Counted from the first letter of the stretch, positions 1-11,421 are shown. The stretch: 64,000 nucleotides of DNA from Bacillus sp. RAR_GA_16 (GCF_020165985.1 NZ_JAIUKZ010000006.1:62001-126000), one strand, 5' to 3'. Made by a program: numbers and translations. The notes: generated from the letters alone by a model not told the origin.

Positions 1-1
1 G

Positions 2-208
2 CGCAATGAAAGCTTCGGTTGCTTAATTATCACTCACTATCAGCGTCTGTTGAATTACATTACACCGGACAAAGTACACGTAATGATGCAAGGTCGTATT
101 GTGAAATCTGGTGGTGCTGAACTAGCACAGCGCCTTGAAGCAGAAGGCTATGATTGGATTAAAGAAGAACTTGGCATTAAAGACGAAACAGTTGGTCAAG
201 AAGCGTAA
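2..208 (+). CDS. sufC: SufC, Fe-S assembly ATPase (C-terminal fragment)
   Basis: This is the last 68 codons of an ABC-type ATPase whose start lies left of the window. The visible part contains [13 protein letters not shown], the switch-histidine (H-loop) region typical of SufC, then the usual end with a YDWIKEELG stretch. SufC powers the SufBCD scaffold that assembles Fe-S clusters in the cytoplasm. It is the first visible gene of a sufCDSUB operon; sufD follows after 18 bases. Family assignment is firm because of the tail sequence and the operon order; the nucleotide-binding motifs themselves are outside the window. Confidence 0.93.
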   Translation, partial: RNESFGCLIITHYQRLLNYITPDKVHVMMQGRIVKSGGAELAQRLEAEGYDWIKEELGIKDETVGQEA

Positions 209-226
209 GCAGTAAGGAGGATGACA

Positions 227-1534
227 ATGTCAGTGGATACGAAAATTGCATTCGATCAAGAATACATTAAAGCTTATTCAGAAAAGCGTCAGGAACCGAA
301 ATGGATGACTGCTCTCCGCCAGAAAGCGTTAGAGAAGTCAGAGAACCTTCCAATGCCAAAACCTGATAAAACCAAAATCGATAAGTGGAACTTTACTTCA
401 TTTAAACATGATGTTGCTGGAGAAGCGATTTCATCACTTGATGATCTTCCTGAAGATGTACGCGATCTTGTTGCCAAAGATCAACAGTCAGGAAATCTTC
501 TTGTGCATCGTAATTCAACACCTGTTTTTAGTCAGCTATCAAATGATCTAAAAGAACAAGGTGTGATTTTCACAGATATACAAACAGCTCTTCAAAATCA
601 CAGTGATCTTGTTGAGAAGTACTTTATGAAAGACGTCATGAAAGTAGATGAGAATCGCTTAACTGCTGTTCACGCTGCTCTTCTTAATAGCGGTACTTTC
701 TTGTACGTACCTCGAAACGTTGAAATTGAAGTGCCAATTCAAGCACTATACTGGCAAGAAGATCCTGAAGCTGGGTTATTCAATCACGTGATTATCGTAG
801 CAGAGGACAATAGCTCTGTGACATATGTTGAGAATTTCTTATCTTATGGTCACGATGTAGAGTCAGTTGCGAACCTTATTGCTGAAGTTCACGTTGGACA
901 GAACGCACGCGTTACCTTTGGTTCTGTTGATAACCTTGCAACAGGTGTGACAACTTACGTTAACCGCCGTGCAAACGTAGCGCGTGACGGTAAAGTTGAT
1001 TGGGCTCTCGCTCAAATGAACGATGGTAACACGGTTTCTACTAATACAACACACCTTATTGGTGATGGTTCTTATGCTGATTCTAAGACAGTAACGATTG
1101 GTCGCGGAAGTCAGAGCCAGAACTTCACAAATCAGATCTTCCATCACGGACAAAATTCTGAAGGTGTTCTTCTTGTACACGGTGTTCAAAAAGATAGTGC
1201 GAGCGCCATCTTTAACGGCGTAACGAAAATTGAACATGGTGCGAAAAAGTCAAACGGCGAACAAACTCAGCGTGTTCTTATGATGAATGAGAAAGCGCGT
1301 GGGGATGCAAACCCAATTCTTCTTATTGATGAAGACGATGTTATGGCAGGCCACGCTGCATCCGTTGGTAAAGTTGATCCAGTTCAGCTTTATTACTTGC
1401 AAAGTCGCGGAATCTCTCGTCAAGAAGCTGAACGTTTGATCATCCACGGTTTCCTAGCTCCGGTGATTAATGAACTTCCAATTGAGGGCGTTCGTAAACG
1501 TGCGGTAGAGGTTACTGAAGGGAAAGTTAATTAA
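227..1534 (+). CDS. sufD: SufD, Fe-S scaffold subunit
   Basis: 435-residue SufD of the SufBCD scaffold complex, a beta-helix protein that pairs with SufB on the SufC ATPase. The C-terminal half shows the SufBD core, including the DDVMAGHAASVGK segment and the LQSRGISRQEAERL end seen in the family. The longest frame begins at 221, but AAGGAGG (214-220) abuts that codon, so I take the ATG at 227, six bases after the RBS. The stop codon is immediately followed by the sufS ATG, so the two are probably translationally coupled. Confidence 0.96.
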   Translation: MSVDTKIAFDQEYIKAYSEKRQEPKWMTALRQKALEKSENLPMPKPDKTKIDKWNFTSFKHDVAGEAISSLDDLPEDVRDLVAKDQQSGNLLVHRNSTPVFSQLSNDLKEQGVIFTDIQTALQNHSDLVEKYFMKDVMKVDENRLTAVHAALLNSGTFLYVPRNVEIEVPIQALYWQEDPEAGLFNHVIIVAEDNSSVTYVENFLSYGHDVESVANLIAEVHVGQNARVTFGSVDNLATGVTTYVNRRANVARDGKVDWALAQMNDGNTVSTNTTHLIGDGSYADSKTVTIGRGSQSQNFTNQIFHHGQNSEGVLLVHGVQKDSASAIFNGVTKIEHGAKKSNGEQTQRVLMMNEKARGDANPILLIDEDDVMAGHAASVGKVDPVQLYYLQSRGISRQEAERLIIHGFLAPVINELPIEGVRKRAVEVTEGKVN

Positions 1535-3191
<1,657 letters not shown>

Positions 3192-3292
3192 CCCGCTTCC
3201 AGGTGTTGTCATCCATTCTTATTCATACTAGAATGATGGAAAGAGAACAACAGCCAAACACTGACATGTGAAATGTCAAGGAGGGAAATAGA

Positions 3293-4690
3293 ATGGCTAA
3301 AAAAATGCCTGAAGTTGGCGAATACCAGTATGGTTTTAGTGATAAAGACGTTTCGATATTCCGCTCAGAGCGCGGGTTAACTCCTGAAATTGTAAAAGAA
3401 ATTTCTCGCATGAAGGATGAACCTCAGTGGATGCTTGATTTCCGCTTGAAATCGCTTGAGCATTTTTACAGCATGCCGATGCCTCAATGGGGCGGAAACC
3501 TTGCTGATCTTGATTTTGATGAAATTACGTACTACGTAAAGCCTTCTGAGAAATCTGAACGTTCATGGGATGAAGTACCTGAGGAAATCAAAGCTACGTT
3601 TGATAAGTTAGGGATCCCTGAAGCAGAGCAAAAATACCTTGCAGGTGTTTCTGCACAGTATGAATCAGAAGTTGTGTATCATAACATGCAAGAAGACCTT
3701 GAGAAGATGGGAATTGTTTTTAAAGATACCGATACGGCTCTTAAAGAAAACGAAGACATCTTCAGAGAGTACTTTGCAAAAACAATTCCTCCTACGGATA
3801 ACAAGTTCTCGGCACTTAACTCGGCTGTATGGTCAGGTGGATCGTTCATCTACGTACCAAAAGGTGTGAAGGTGGATACACCACTACAAGCATACTTCCG
3901 TATTAACTCTGAGAATATGGGACAGTTCGAGCGTACGCTTATTATCGCAGATGAAGGTTCATCTGTGCATTACGTTGAAGGGTGTACAGCACCTGTTTAC
4001 ACAACAAACTCTCTACACAGTGCGGTTGTTGAAATCATCGTTAAGAAAGATGCCTACTGCCGTTATACAACGATTCAGAACTGGGCAAACAACGTGTTTA
4101 ACCTTGTGACGAAGCGTGCGGTTGCGGAAGAAAATGCAACGATGGAATGGATCGATGGTAACATCGGATCTAAACTGACAATGAAGTATCCAGCTGTTAT
4201 CTTAAAGGGTGAAGGCGCTCGTGGTATGACGCTTTCAATCGCTCTTGCAGGTAAAGGTCAGCACCAGGATGCAGGCGCTAAGATGATTCATTTAGCTCCT
4301 AATACGTCTTCTACAATCGTTTCGAAGTCGATTTCGAAACAAGGCGGTAAAGTAACTTACCGTGGTATCGTTCACTTTGGCCGTAAAGCGGAAGGCGCAC
4401 GTTCAAACGTTGAGTGTGATACGCTCATTATGGATAACGAGTCCACTTCTGATACAATTCCTTATAATGAAATCCTTAACGATAACATTTCACTTGAACA
4501 CGAAGCGAAAGTATCGAAGGTTTCTGAAGAGCAGCTCTTCTATCTTATGAGCCGTGGTGTATCGGAAGAAGAAGCAACTGAAATGATCGTAATGGGCTTC
4601 ATCGAGCCATTTACGAAAGAATTACCTATGGAATATGCTGTTGAAATGAACCGTCTTATCAAGTTTGAGATGGAAGGTTCAATCGGTTAA
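3293..4690 (+). CDS. sufB: SufB, Fe-S scaffold subunit
   Basis: 465-residue SufB, the cluster-building subunit of SufBCD. The C-terminal core contains Cys375 in [11 protein letters not shown], equivalent to the cysteine shown to be essential in E. coli SufB, followed by [30 protein letters not shown] stands before the ATG at 3293. Last gene of the operon, ending at a strong terminator. Fe-S clusters made here would supply lipoyl synthase and the carriers YutI and YutM found further along the window. Confidence 0.97.
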   Translation: MAKKMPEVGEYQYGFSDKDVSIFRSERGLTPEIVKEISRMKDEPQWMLDFRLKSLEHFYSMPMPQWGGNLADLDFDEITYYVKPSEKSERSWDEVPEEIKATFDKLGIPEAEQKYLAGVSAQYESEVVYHNMQEDLEKMGIVFKDTDTALKENEDIFREYFAKTIPPTDNKFSALNSAVWSGGSFIYVPKGVKVDTPLQAYFRINSENMGQFERTLIIADEGSSVHYVEGCTAPVYTTNSLHSAVVEIIVKKDAYCRYTTIQNWANNVFNLVTKRAVAEENATMEWIDGNIGSKLTMKYPAVILKGEGARGMTLSIALAGKGQHQDAGAKMIHLAPNTSSTIVSKSISKQGGKVTYRGIVHFGRKAEGARSNVECDTLIMDNESTSDTIPYNEILNDNISLEHEAKVSKVSEEQLFYLMSRGVSEEEATEMIVMGFIEPFTKELPMEYAVEMNRLIKFEMEGSIG

Positions 4691-4702
4691 ACTTCCATTC
4701 CT

Positions 4703-4731
4703 AACGAACCGGATTGTCCGGTTCGTTTTTT
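4703..4731 (+). terminator. suf operon terminator
   Basis: Perfect 10-bp stem (4703-4712 with 4718-4727), 5-base loop, then a T run. Confidence 0.9.
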
Positions 4732-4862
4732 CTATTAAAACGGCGAATTTAACAATGGTATGTCGACTTTCTTTTCAAAATGGAGAGGGGATTTTCCCTT
4801 GCTATTTTCGGGTAATGATATGAGAATAAAGAAAGAGAATCAATGATGAGAGGAAGAGTTGC

Positions 4863-5717
4863 ATGATTTACATAGGCGTAACGGGCTGGGGAGATCATGA
4901 TGATCTTTATCCACCAGGTGTAAAAAGCAATGAAAAACTTTCGATCTATGGTTCGCACTTTCCTACGGTTGAAGTCGATTCGTCTTTTTATGCGGTGCAA
5001 CCGGCTCGCAACTTTCAAAAATGGGCTGACGAAACACCAGAGAACTTTCGTTTTGTCGTGAAAGCTTATCAAGGTATGACGGGTCATCAAAAAGGCGATA
5101 TTCCATTTGAGACCCGTGATGAAATGTTTGAAGCGTATAAGGAATCGCTTCGCCCTCTTCTAAAGGGAGGAAAGCTTGCGATGGTGCTTTTTCAATTTCC
5201 ACCGTGGTTTGATGTGAACAAAGAGAATGTAGATATCTTGAGAGACTGCAAAGAACGGATGGGTGACATCCCATGTGCGATCGAATTTCGTCACCAGTCC
5301 TGGTACCATGAAGCCTTTCGGAAGAGGACGCTTCGCTTCCTTGAAGAACAAGGGTTTATTCATACGATTTGTGATGAGCCACAGGCGGGAGAAGGATCGG
5401 TTCCATTAATAATGGAAACTCTACATAAAGATCAAGTTCTAGTACGTCTCCACGGCCGAAATACGAATGGTTGGACAAATCCTGGAAATCGCCACAATTG
5501 GCGAGAAGTGCGTTACCTGTATGATTATAATGAAGAAGAGTTGCTGGAATGGAAAGAGCGCATCCTAGAATTAGAGGAACAATGCAAAGATGTATTTGTT
5601 TTATTTAACAATAATTCAGGTGGTCATGCTGCAAATAATGCGAAGTGGATGATTCAAATGCTTGGCATACAGTATACGAATTTAAATCCTAAGCAACTTG
5701 ATCTATTTGATCTGTAA
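4863..5717 (+). CDS. yunF: YunF, DUF72 family protein
   Basis: 284-residue DUF72 (YecE/UPF0759) protein with a TIM-barrel-like fold. Diagnostic pieces are the start MIYIGVTGWGDH, the VDSSFYA segment and the late VFVLFNNNSGGHAANNA segment. The biochemical role of the family is not established. RBS GAGGAAGAG precedes the ATG. It begins the yunFEDC block, with yunE starting 11 bases downstream, so they are probably cotranscribed. Confidence 0.88.
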   Translation: MIYIGVTGWGDHDDLYPPGVKSNEKLSIYGSHFPTVEVDSSFYAVQPARNFQKWADETPENFRFVVKAYQGMTGHQKGDIPFETRDEMFEAYKESLRPLLKGGKLAMVLFQFPPWFDVNKENVDILRDCKERMGDIPCAIEFRHQSWYHEAFRKRTLRFLEEQGFIHTICDEPQAGEGSVPLIMETLHKDQVLVRLHGRNTNGWTNPGNRHNWREVRYLYDYNEEELLEWKERILELEEQCKDVFVLFNNNSGGHAANNAKWMIQMLGIQYTNLNPKQLDLFDL

Positions 5718-5728
5718 GGAGCTACACG

Positions 5729-6550
5729 ATGCTAATGTGGGTATTGTTATTTTTCATTGGTCTTGCGGCGGGTACGATTGGAAGCCTGGTAGGTCTTGGC
5801 GGGGGCATTATTATCGTCCCTGTCCTTCTTATCGTTGATCAGTATACAGACTGGCTTCCCGTCTTATCACCACAAATGATTGTAGGGAGTTCAATTGTGG
5901 TGCTTGTCGCAATCGGTCTCTCTTCAACGCTCGCCTATATGAAAAAGAATAGTGTGGATTATAAAAGTGGTGCACTATTTTTTCTAGGTAGTGGCCCAGG
6001 CGCCATTCTTGGTGCCTGGCTAAATAAATTTATTCAGGTTGATTATTTTTCTATTTATTTCGGGGTATTTATGGTGCTTGTTTCCATATTATTAATGATA
6101 AGGAACCGTTTACGCCCAATGAAATTAAATGGGCAGTTTGCGCGTTCGTATACGGATTCGGATGGAACGCAAGTTAACTACACCTTTTCTGCTCTTGCAG
6201 CTGTCCTTGTATCGTTCGTCGTGGGCATTATTTCAGGACTGTTTGGAATAGGTGGCGGCTCTCTCATGGTACCGGCCATGATTCTCTTATTTGGCTTTCC
6301 AACAACAGTGGCCGTTGCGACCTCGATGTTTATGATTTTTCTTTCAAGTATAACAGGGACCCTGACGCATCTAGCGCTAGGCAACATTCAGTGGTTTTTA
6401 TTACTCGGATTAATCCCTGGGGCCTGGATTGGAGCAAAGTGCGGGTCGTTTATTAACCAAAAGCTTTCGGACAAAACAATTGTAGTCCTTTTACGATGGA
6501 TGTTAATTATTGTGGGCGTCCGGCTGATTTGGCAGGGAACGATGGGGTAA
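5729..6550 (+). CDS. yunE: YunE, TauE/SafE family permease
   Basis: 273-residue integral membrane protein of the TauE/SafE (UPF0721) family, with about eight hydrophobic segments in two repeats, each carrying a glycine-rich LxGLGGG or LFGIGGGS motif (near residues 20 and 172). Family members are proposed exporters of sulfite or organosulfonates; the substrate here is unknown. RBS AGGAG lies just before the ATG. It sits between yunF and yunD, as in B. subtilis. Confidence 0.87.
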   Translation: MLMWVLLFFIGLAAGTIGSLVGLGGGIIIVPVLLIVDQYTDWLPVLSPQMIVGSSIVVLVAIGLSSTLAYMKKNSVDYKSGALFFLGSGPGAILGAWLNKFIQVDYFSIYFGVFMVLVSILLMIRNRLRPMKLNGQFARSYTDSDGTQVNYTFSALAAVLVSFVVGIISGLFGIGGGSLMVPAMILLFGFPTTVAVATSMFMIFLSSITGTLTHLALGNIQWFLLLGLIPGAWIGAKCGSFINQKLSDKTIVVLLRWMLIIVGVRLIWQGTMG

Positions 6551-6565
6551 GAAAGGAAGAGTGTT

Positions 6566-7954
6566 TTGACTTCTAGAACTTTACATTTTTATTATACAAA
6601 TGATCTTCACAGTCATTTTGAAAACTGGTCCAGAGTGTCATCTTATCTTAAAGAAAAGAAGCGCAAGCATGACCTTCAAGGGACACCTTACCTTCTTCTT
6701 GATTTAGGCGATCACTCGGACAAGGTTCATCCAATGACGGAAGGAACGGTTGGAAAAGGAAACGTTCAATTATTGAATGACCTTCAATACGATTACGCCA
6801 CAATTGGAAATAATGAGGGGATCACGTTTTCTAAAAAAGAGCTTGAAGCGCTTTATACTGAGGCGAGGTTCGAGGTGATTGTGGCGAATCTTTATCACCA
6901 GGATGGCTCAAGGCCATCATGGGCAGTACCTTATAAAATCCATGAGTTAAATGGAGTGAAAGTCGGAATTATTGGCATCACGATTCCGTATGAGCAGTTT
7001 TATTCGCTCTTAGGTTGGAAAATTGATTCACCATATGAATTTCTACAATCTATGATTGATGAAGTTCGTCAGCAATCAGATGTAGTGGTGCTGATGTCGC
7101 ACATGGGACTGGGCAATGATGAGCAAATGGCGCGAGAAATGAACGGGATAGACATCATTATTGGGGCACATACACATCATGTATTAAAACATGGCATGCT
7201 TATAGAGGATACCCTCATTACACAGGCGGGAAAAAACGGGAATTATGTTGGCGAAGTGACTATTTGTTTTGACACGGAAACGAAACAAGTAAGTGAAAAA
7301 GAAGCATATGCGATTTCCGTTAGAAATCGAAAACAAGACGAGATGACTAGAGAAATGATAGACAAATTGAGCATGGATGCACATTCGATGCTAGAAGAAG
7401 TGGTCTGTCGTCTTGAGCAGCCGCTTGAATCAGAATGGTTTCAAAGGTCGGTTTTGGCGGATGAATTGGCCGCTGCTCTTCGAGAGTGGTGTCATGCCGA
7501 TATTGGGATGATTAATGCTGGTATGCTTCTTGATGGATTACCTGAAGGACATGTCTCGCGAGAAGATCTTCATCGCATTTGTCCTCATCCAGTTAACCCG
7601 TGTAAAGTGATTTTAAGAGGAAGCGAGTTACGTGAAATCATTTCTCACGCAATGTCGGATGAAATCGTCAATTTAAGTTTTAAAGGGCTAGGATTTAGAG
7701 GCGAAGTGATGGGGATTATGGCTTTTGATGGCATTGAAGTAACCTCTGTAGAAATGGAAGATGGGCTTCGACATGTAACGGACGTCCTTCATAATGGTCA
7801 TTCGCTCGTAGCGGATGAAGAATATGCTGTGGCAACAGCTGATATGTTCACGTTTGGTAAGTTTTATCCACAGATGAAGCATGCTAAAAAGAAGTATTAT
7901 CTCCCTGAAATGCTTCGTGACCTTCTTGCCTGGCGCCTTGAGAATAGGCAGTAA
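6566..7954 (+). CDS. yunD: YunD, metallophosphatase/5'-nucleotidase family
   Basis: 462-residue two-domain protein: an N-terminal calcineurin-like metallophosphatase and a C-terminal 5'-nucleotidase domain. Metal-binding motifs are visible in order: TNDLHSH (near residue 10), LGDHSD, GNNE and GAHTHH. There is no signal peptide, unlike secreted UshA-type nucleotidases, so it is probably cytoplasmic. The start is TTG at 6566 with RBS AAAGGAAG. Probable substrates are nucleotides or related phosphoesters; the exact one is unknown. Confidence 0.88.
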   Translation: MTSRTLHFYYTNDLHSHFENWSRVSSYLKEKKRKHDLQGTPYLLLDLGDHSDKVHPMTEGTVGKGNVQLLNDLQYDYATIGNNEGITFSKKELEALYTEARFEVIVANLYHQDGSRPSWAVPYKIHELNGVKVGIIGITIPYEQFYSLLGWKIDSPYEFLQSMIDEVRQQSDVVVLMSHMGLGNDEQMAREMNGIDIIIGAHTHHVLKHGMLIEDTLITQAGKNGNYVGEVTICFDTETKQVSEKEAYAISVRNRKQDEMTREMIDKLSMDAHSMLEEVVCRLEQPLESEWFQRSVLADELAAALREWCHADIGMINAGMLLDGLPEGHVSREDLHRICPHPVNPCKVILRGSELREIISHAMSDEIVNLSFKGLGFRGEVMGIMAFDGIEVTSVEMEDGLRHVTDVLHNGHSLVADEEYAVATADMFTFGKFYPQMKHAKKKYYLPEMLRDLLAWRLENRQ

Positions 7955-8038
7955 AACTTTGTACGTATGATTGTCAAACATGCTGTTGGTCTCATATAAA
8001 TAGAGTGATAATCATTCAAGTCAGGAGGCGGGAATGAC

Positions 8039-8341
8039 GTGATCACGATGAGACCAATCATGATTGATGGTCATCCATTTACAGCGGTTAGTATGCAACT
8101 TCCTAAAACGAATTTTCTAGCGGTTATGAATGACAATGGCTATATCATGTGTGGCGCACTGGATGTGGCCCTACTTAATGAGAAGTTAAGTGACCGTAAG
8201 ATTATAGCAGGGAGAGCTGTAGGTGTTAGATCAATTGAGCAACTCCTAGAGGCACCACTTGAATCTGTTACGCTCGAAGCAGAAGCTCGAGGGATTAAAG
8301 TTGGCACAAAGGGCAGAGATGCCATGCTGAAGATGATGTGA
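8039..8341 (+). CDS. yunC: YunC, DUF1805 family protein
   Basis: 100-residue cytoplasmic protein of the DUF1805 (YunC) family, function unknown. The family signature region LAVMNDNGYIMCGALD is visible in the first half. I use GTG at 8039, ten bases after AGGAGG (8023-8028); the ATG at 8048 would be too far from it. Last gene of the yunFEDC block, followed by a terminator hairpin. Confidence 0.85.
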   Translation: MITMRPIMIDGHPFTAVSMQLPKTNFLAVMNDNGYIMCGALDVALLNEKLSDRKIIAGRAVGVRSIEQLLEAPLESVTLEAEARGIKVGTKGRDAMLKMM

Positions 8342-8372
8342 AAAGCCGTAGCAAATTTGCTTAGGCTTTTTT
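8342..8372 (+). terminator. terminator after yunC
   Basis: AAAGCC pairs with GGCTTT around an inner GCAAATTTGC palindrome, followed by a T-rich run. Confidence 0.75.
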
Positions 8373-8381
8373 CTTTTTCTT

Positions 8382-8455
8382 AGGCTATGTTAGTGTTGAT
8401 TTTCAATCGAATGAGCCAAAAATCCAGAAATCAACCCAATAAGCTAACAAAGCCT
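8382..8455. repeat. imperfect hairpin sharing sequence with the 60.8-kb cloverleaf
   Basis: Three nested pairs are visible: AGGCT (8382) with AGCCT (8451), TTAG with CTAA, and GTTGATTT (8395) with AAATCAAC (8428). Positions 8401-8424 match 60927-60950 in 22 of 24 bases, so this looks like a decayed copy of the same repeat family. It lies in the yunC-yunB gap. Confidence 0.6.
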
Positions 8456-8555
8456 TTTCTAAAAATATGACGCCACTAGGGGAGTGGGATTCTAGAGAAA
8501 TTGTCCATACTTCTCTCTTTCATGGCATATACATGAAGAAGAGAAGGGAGGGTTC

Positions 8556-9338
8556 ATGTTGTTTCGAACTCGTAGAAAATTCTTTAGAAAGGGGCCGCTT
8601 CCCTTTCGTTATGTATTTGTCATCTCCTTCCTCCTGTTCATTTTCATGACTGTGCAGGGACTGTGGATTGTTGAGAAAGGGATTAAGCCTACCCTGATTG
8701 AAATTGCCCGTACAGAGACGAATCGGATTGCAACAATAGCGATTAACGAAGCCATTAATCAGAAGATGGCTGAAGAAGTAGATAATTATCAAGATTCGTT
8801 AATAAAAGAAGTGACAGACAATGAAGGAAAGCTTGTGCGAGTTCAAATCAACCAAAGAGCAGTTACGCAAGTGCTCGCCCAATCAACTGAGAAAGTGCAG
8901 CGTTTTCTAAAAAGTGTGGAAGATGGAACGTTAGATTACTGGGCTGAACAAAATGGAGTTGAGCTTGAAGTAGATGATCAAACATCATTAGACAATGGGA
9001 TCATTCATTATATTCCAATAGGTCAGGCGTTTGATAACACATTACTTGCCAATATGGGACCCAAAGTTCCTGTACGCTTCACGGCGATTGGAGAAGTGAA
9101 ATCTGATTATAAAAGTACAATTGAACCAGTAGGTATTAACAATATTTCTGTAGATATACGAGTTCATATTGAAGTGAAAGTGAAAATTGTTATTCCGTTT
9201 GCGACAGATTCTGATGTGGTAACAACGGATATTCCCGTATTGTTAACGATTATTCCAGGAGAAGTACCAAACTTTTATAACAATGGCTCAGAAGGTGGTT
9301 TACCTACTCCATCGATTCAAATTGAAGACATGGAATAA
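8556..9338 (+). CDS. yunB: YunB, sporulation protein
   Basis: 260-residue protein with one N-terminal membrane anchor (about residues 20-42) after a basic start, then a soluble part that would face outside the mother-cell cytoplasm. The length, the FRYVFVISF anchor region and the central IHYIPIGQAFDNTLLANMGP block match YunB, a mother-cell (sigma-E regulon) protein needed for normal sporulation in B. subtilis. RBS AAGGGAGG precedes the ATG. Normally next to lytH, but here separated from it by three transport genes. Confidence 0.88.
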   Translation: MLFRTRRKFFRKGPLPFRYVFVISFLLFIFMTVQGLWIVEKGIKPTLIEIARTETNRIATIAINEAINQKMAEEVDNYQDSLIKEVTDNEGKLVRVQINQRAVTQVLAQSTEKVQRFLKSVEDGTLDYWAEQNGVELEVDDQTSLDNGIIHYIPIGQAFDNTLLANMGPKVPVRFTAIGEVKSDYKSTIEPVGINNISVDIRVHIEVKVKIVIPFATDSDVVTTDIPVLLTIIPGEVPNFYNNGSEGGLPTPSIQIEDME

Positions 9339-9345
9339 TCTACAA

Positions 9346-9374
9346 TTGCAGAATCGGCCAAAGTAAGGTATACT
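9346..9374 (+). promoter_or_regulatory. sigma-A-type promoter of the lysine riboswitch
   Basis: TTGCAG (9346-9351), 17-base spacer, TATACT (9369-9374). Transcription would begin near 9381, about 30 bases before the aptamer. Confidence 0.7.
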
Positions 9375-9410
9375 TTAAAACTGAACTTAATATTGTTCCT
9401 TATCTTATAC

Positions 9411-9588
9411 GATGAGGTAGAGGAGCAGATCCTCATGAGTACGTGTTGGGAGAATGACACCAATGATCAGCATCGAAAGGGAGATCTGCCGAAGCATAAA
9501 TAACGGTCATATTATTTATGTTGGGGCGGCATTGAATAAGTGTCGAACTGTCATTATAAGTCTAACTTATAATGGAGAACTACTGATC
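9411..9588 (+). promoter_or_regulatory. lysine riboswitch (L box) aptamer
   Basis: Conserved L-box blocks occur in the right order: AGAGG near 9419, ATGAGTA near 9434, GATCTGCCGAAGCA at 9483-9496, GCGGCATTGAATAAG at 9526-9540, ACTGTCATTATAAG at 9547-9560 and the TGGAG end near 9573. The closing stem P1 forms between 9411-9420 and 9580-9588. A terminator follows at 9619, so lysine binding should favour termination and switch off the downstream transporter. This is the layout known from B. subtilis lysC. Confidence 0.93.
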
Positions 9589-9618
9589 GGGGTGGACACT
9601 TAACATTGACTCGGTGAA

Positions 9619-9660
9619 GCGAGCAATGATAGGACCAATCCTATCATTGCTCGCTTTTTT
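9619..9660 (+). terminator. riboswitch expression-platform terminator
   Basis: Perfect 15-bp stem (9619-9633 with 9640-9654), 6-base loop, six T. It stands between the lysine aptamer and the transporter start. Confidence 0.92.
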
Positions 9661-9738
9661 GCGTTCAAACACGACGAGAAAGCTGAGGATAGCGTCCATT
9701 CCGATTATGATGATCAATCATTTATTAGGAGGATATTC

Positions 9739-11316
9739 ATGGAGAATTCAATTCTATCCATTATTCCACCACTCATCGCCTTGCTGATGGTAGTGGTGAC
9801 AAGGAAAGTGCTCCCTTCTCTCGGAGTGGGAATTGTTCTAGGTGCACTTATGATTAACAATTGGAGTGTGCCAGGATCACTGAAAGAGATTTATACAATC
9901 GTAAAAGGAATCTTTATCGATTCTGAAAGCGGTGGTTTAAACACGTGGAATATGTACATTATTTTCTTTTTACTATTATTAGGGATGATGACAGCCTTTA
10001 TTTCAATTTCTGGTGGCAGTCGTGCCTTCGGAGAATGGGCTATGAAACGCGTTAAAACACGGGTAGGCGCGCAAGTTGTAACAGCAATCTTTGGTATTAT
10101 TATCTTTATTGATGATTACTTTAATTCATTAGCCGTCGGAAATGTGAGTAGACCGATTACGGACAGGCATAAGGTTTCACGTGCTAAGCTCGCATATATT
10201 ATTGACTCAACTGCAGCACCAATGTGTATTATCTCTCCAATTTCAAGCTGGGGTGCTTACATTATCGCATTGATCGGTGGGGTCTTAGCCACTCATAGCA
10301 TTACAGGCGTCGGGGCGTTAGAAGCGTTTATCAAAATGATTCCTATGAATTTATATGCTCTCTTTGCACTTGCGATGGTTTTCTTTGTTAGTTACTTTGA
10401 TATTAACCTGAAAGCAATGAAAGTTCATGAAGACCGTGCACAGAAAACAGGAGAAGTTCTTGATCCCAATCAAGGCGCTGTTCCTGGTCAAACAACGGGG
10501 CTTCCTGAAAGTGAAAAAGGAAAAGTAGCGGATCTTGCATGGCCGATCATTATGCTGATTGCAGGAACTGTGACGTTTATGATTATTACCGGCATTCAGG
10601 CGGTAAGCGGGTCAGATACAGCGGTAACCGCTTTGTCGATTTTTGAAAACACCGATGTCGCAGCCTCTCTTCTATATGGTGGATTAATCGGACTCGCCAC
10701 ATCGCTTATCTTTTTCTTGACGAAACGAATGGGCGGAGCGGTTCTTGGTAAAGGGATATGGGAAGGTATTAAATCAATGCTACCTGCCGTATACATTCTT
10801 TTCTTTGCATGGACGCTTATTGAAATTATCGGAAGTCTAGGAACAGGAAAGTATCTTGCGGGTCTCGTAAATGACCATATTATGATTGGTTTCTTACCTG
10901 CTATCTTATTCTTACTTGCAGGCGTTATGGCTTTTGCAACAGGTACGTCATGGGGAACGTTTGGTATCATGCTTCCAATCGCGGGAGAGATCGCTGCTGC
11001 AACGGATCCTACGTATATGCTACCAGTTCTTGCAGCGGTTCTTGCTGGCGCAGTATTTGGAGATCATTGCTCTCCAATCTCAGATACAACGATCCTATCC
11101 TCGACAGGAGCGGGAAGCCATCATATCGATCATGTGATGACACAGTTGCCGTATGCTTTGCTTGTAGCAGGCCTTTCATTACTTGGATACCTTGTATTAG
11201 GATTTACCGGAAGTGCAATTATTGGACTCATTGCAACGACAATTTTCTTTGGAATTCTCATTTTCATGTTGAAAGCAAAATATGCCAACAGACCAGTTGA
11301 AATAGCAAAACAATGA
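9739..11316 (+). CDS. lysW: NhaC-family transporter, predicted lysine importer
   Basis: 525-residue polytopic membrane protein with about 12 or more hydrophobic segments, of the NhaC Na+/H+ antiporter superfamily; FIDDYFNSLAVG and ISPISSWGAYI are typical of the family. Members under lysine riboswitches have been predicted to be lysine transporters (LysW), and this gene lies directly behind one. Na+- or H+-coupled lysine uptake is therefore the likely role, not pH homeostasis; the substrate is inferred from regulation only. RBS TAGGAGG precedes the ATG. Monocistronic, with its own terminator. Confidence 0.85.
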   Translation: MENSILSIIPPLIALLMVVVTRKVLPSLGVGIVLGALMINNWSVPGSLKEIYTIVKGIFIDSESGGLNTWNMYIIFFLLLLGMMTAFISISGGSRAFGEWAMKRVKTRVGAQVVTAIFGIIIFIDDYFNSLAVGNVSRPITDRHKVSRAKLAYIIDSTAAPMCIISPISSWGAYIIALIGGVLATHSITGVGALEAFIKMIPMNLYALFALAMVFFVSYFDINLKAMKVHEDRAQKTGEVLDPNQGAVPGQTTGLPESEKGKVADLAWPIIMLIAGTVTFMIITGIQAVSGSDTAVTALSIFENTDVAASLLYGGLIGLATSLIFFLTKRMGGAVLGKGIWEGIKSMLPAVYILFFAWTLIEIIGSLGTGKYLAGLVNDHIMIGFLPAILFLLAGVMAFATGTSWGTFGIMLPIAGEIAAATDPTYMLPVLAAVLAGAVFGDHCSPISDTTILSSTGAGSHHIDHVMTQLPYALLVAGLSLLGYLVLGFTGSAIIGLIATTIFFGILIFMLKAKYANRPVEIAKQ

Positions 11317-11320
11317 TGTA

Positions 11321-11347
11321 ACAGGAGGAATTTCCTCCTGTTTTTTT
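11321..11347 (+). terminator. terminator of the lysine-transporter gene
   Basis: CAGGAGGAA pairs with TTCCTCCTG, followed by seven T. Confidence 0.88.
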
Positions 11348-11421
11348 ATGTTTTTCCACAAAAATTGTGAGATTTTAATAAGAAAATGAACGATTTGTAC
11401 CAAATAAGAAAAAAGATTGTT

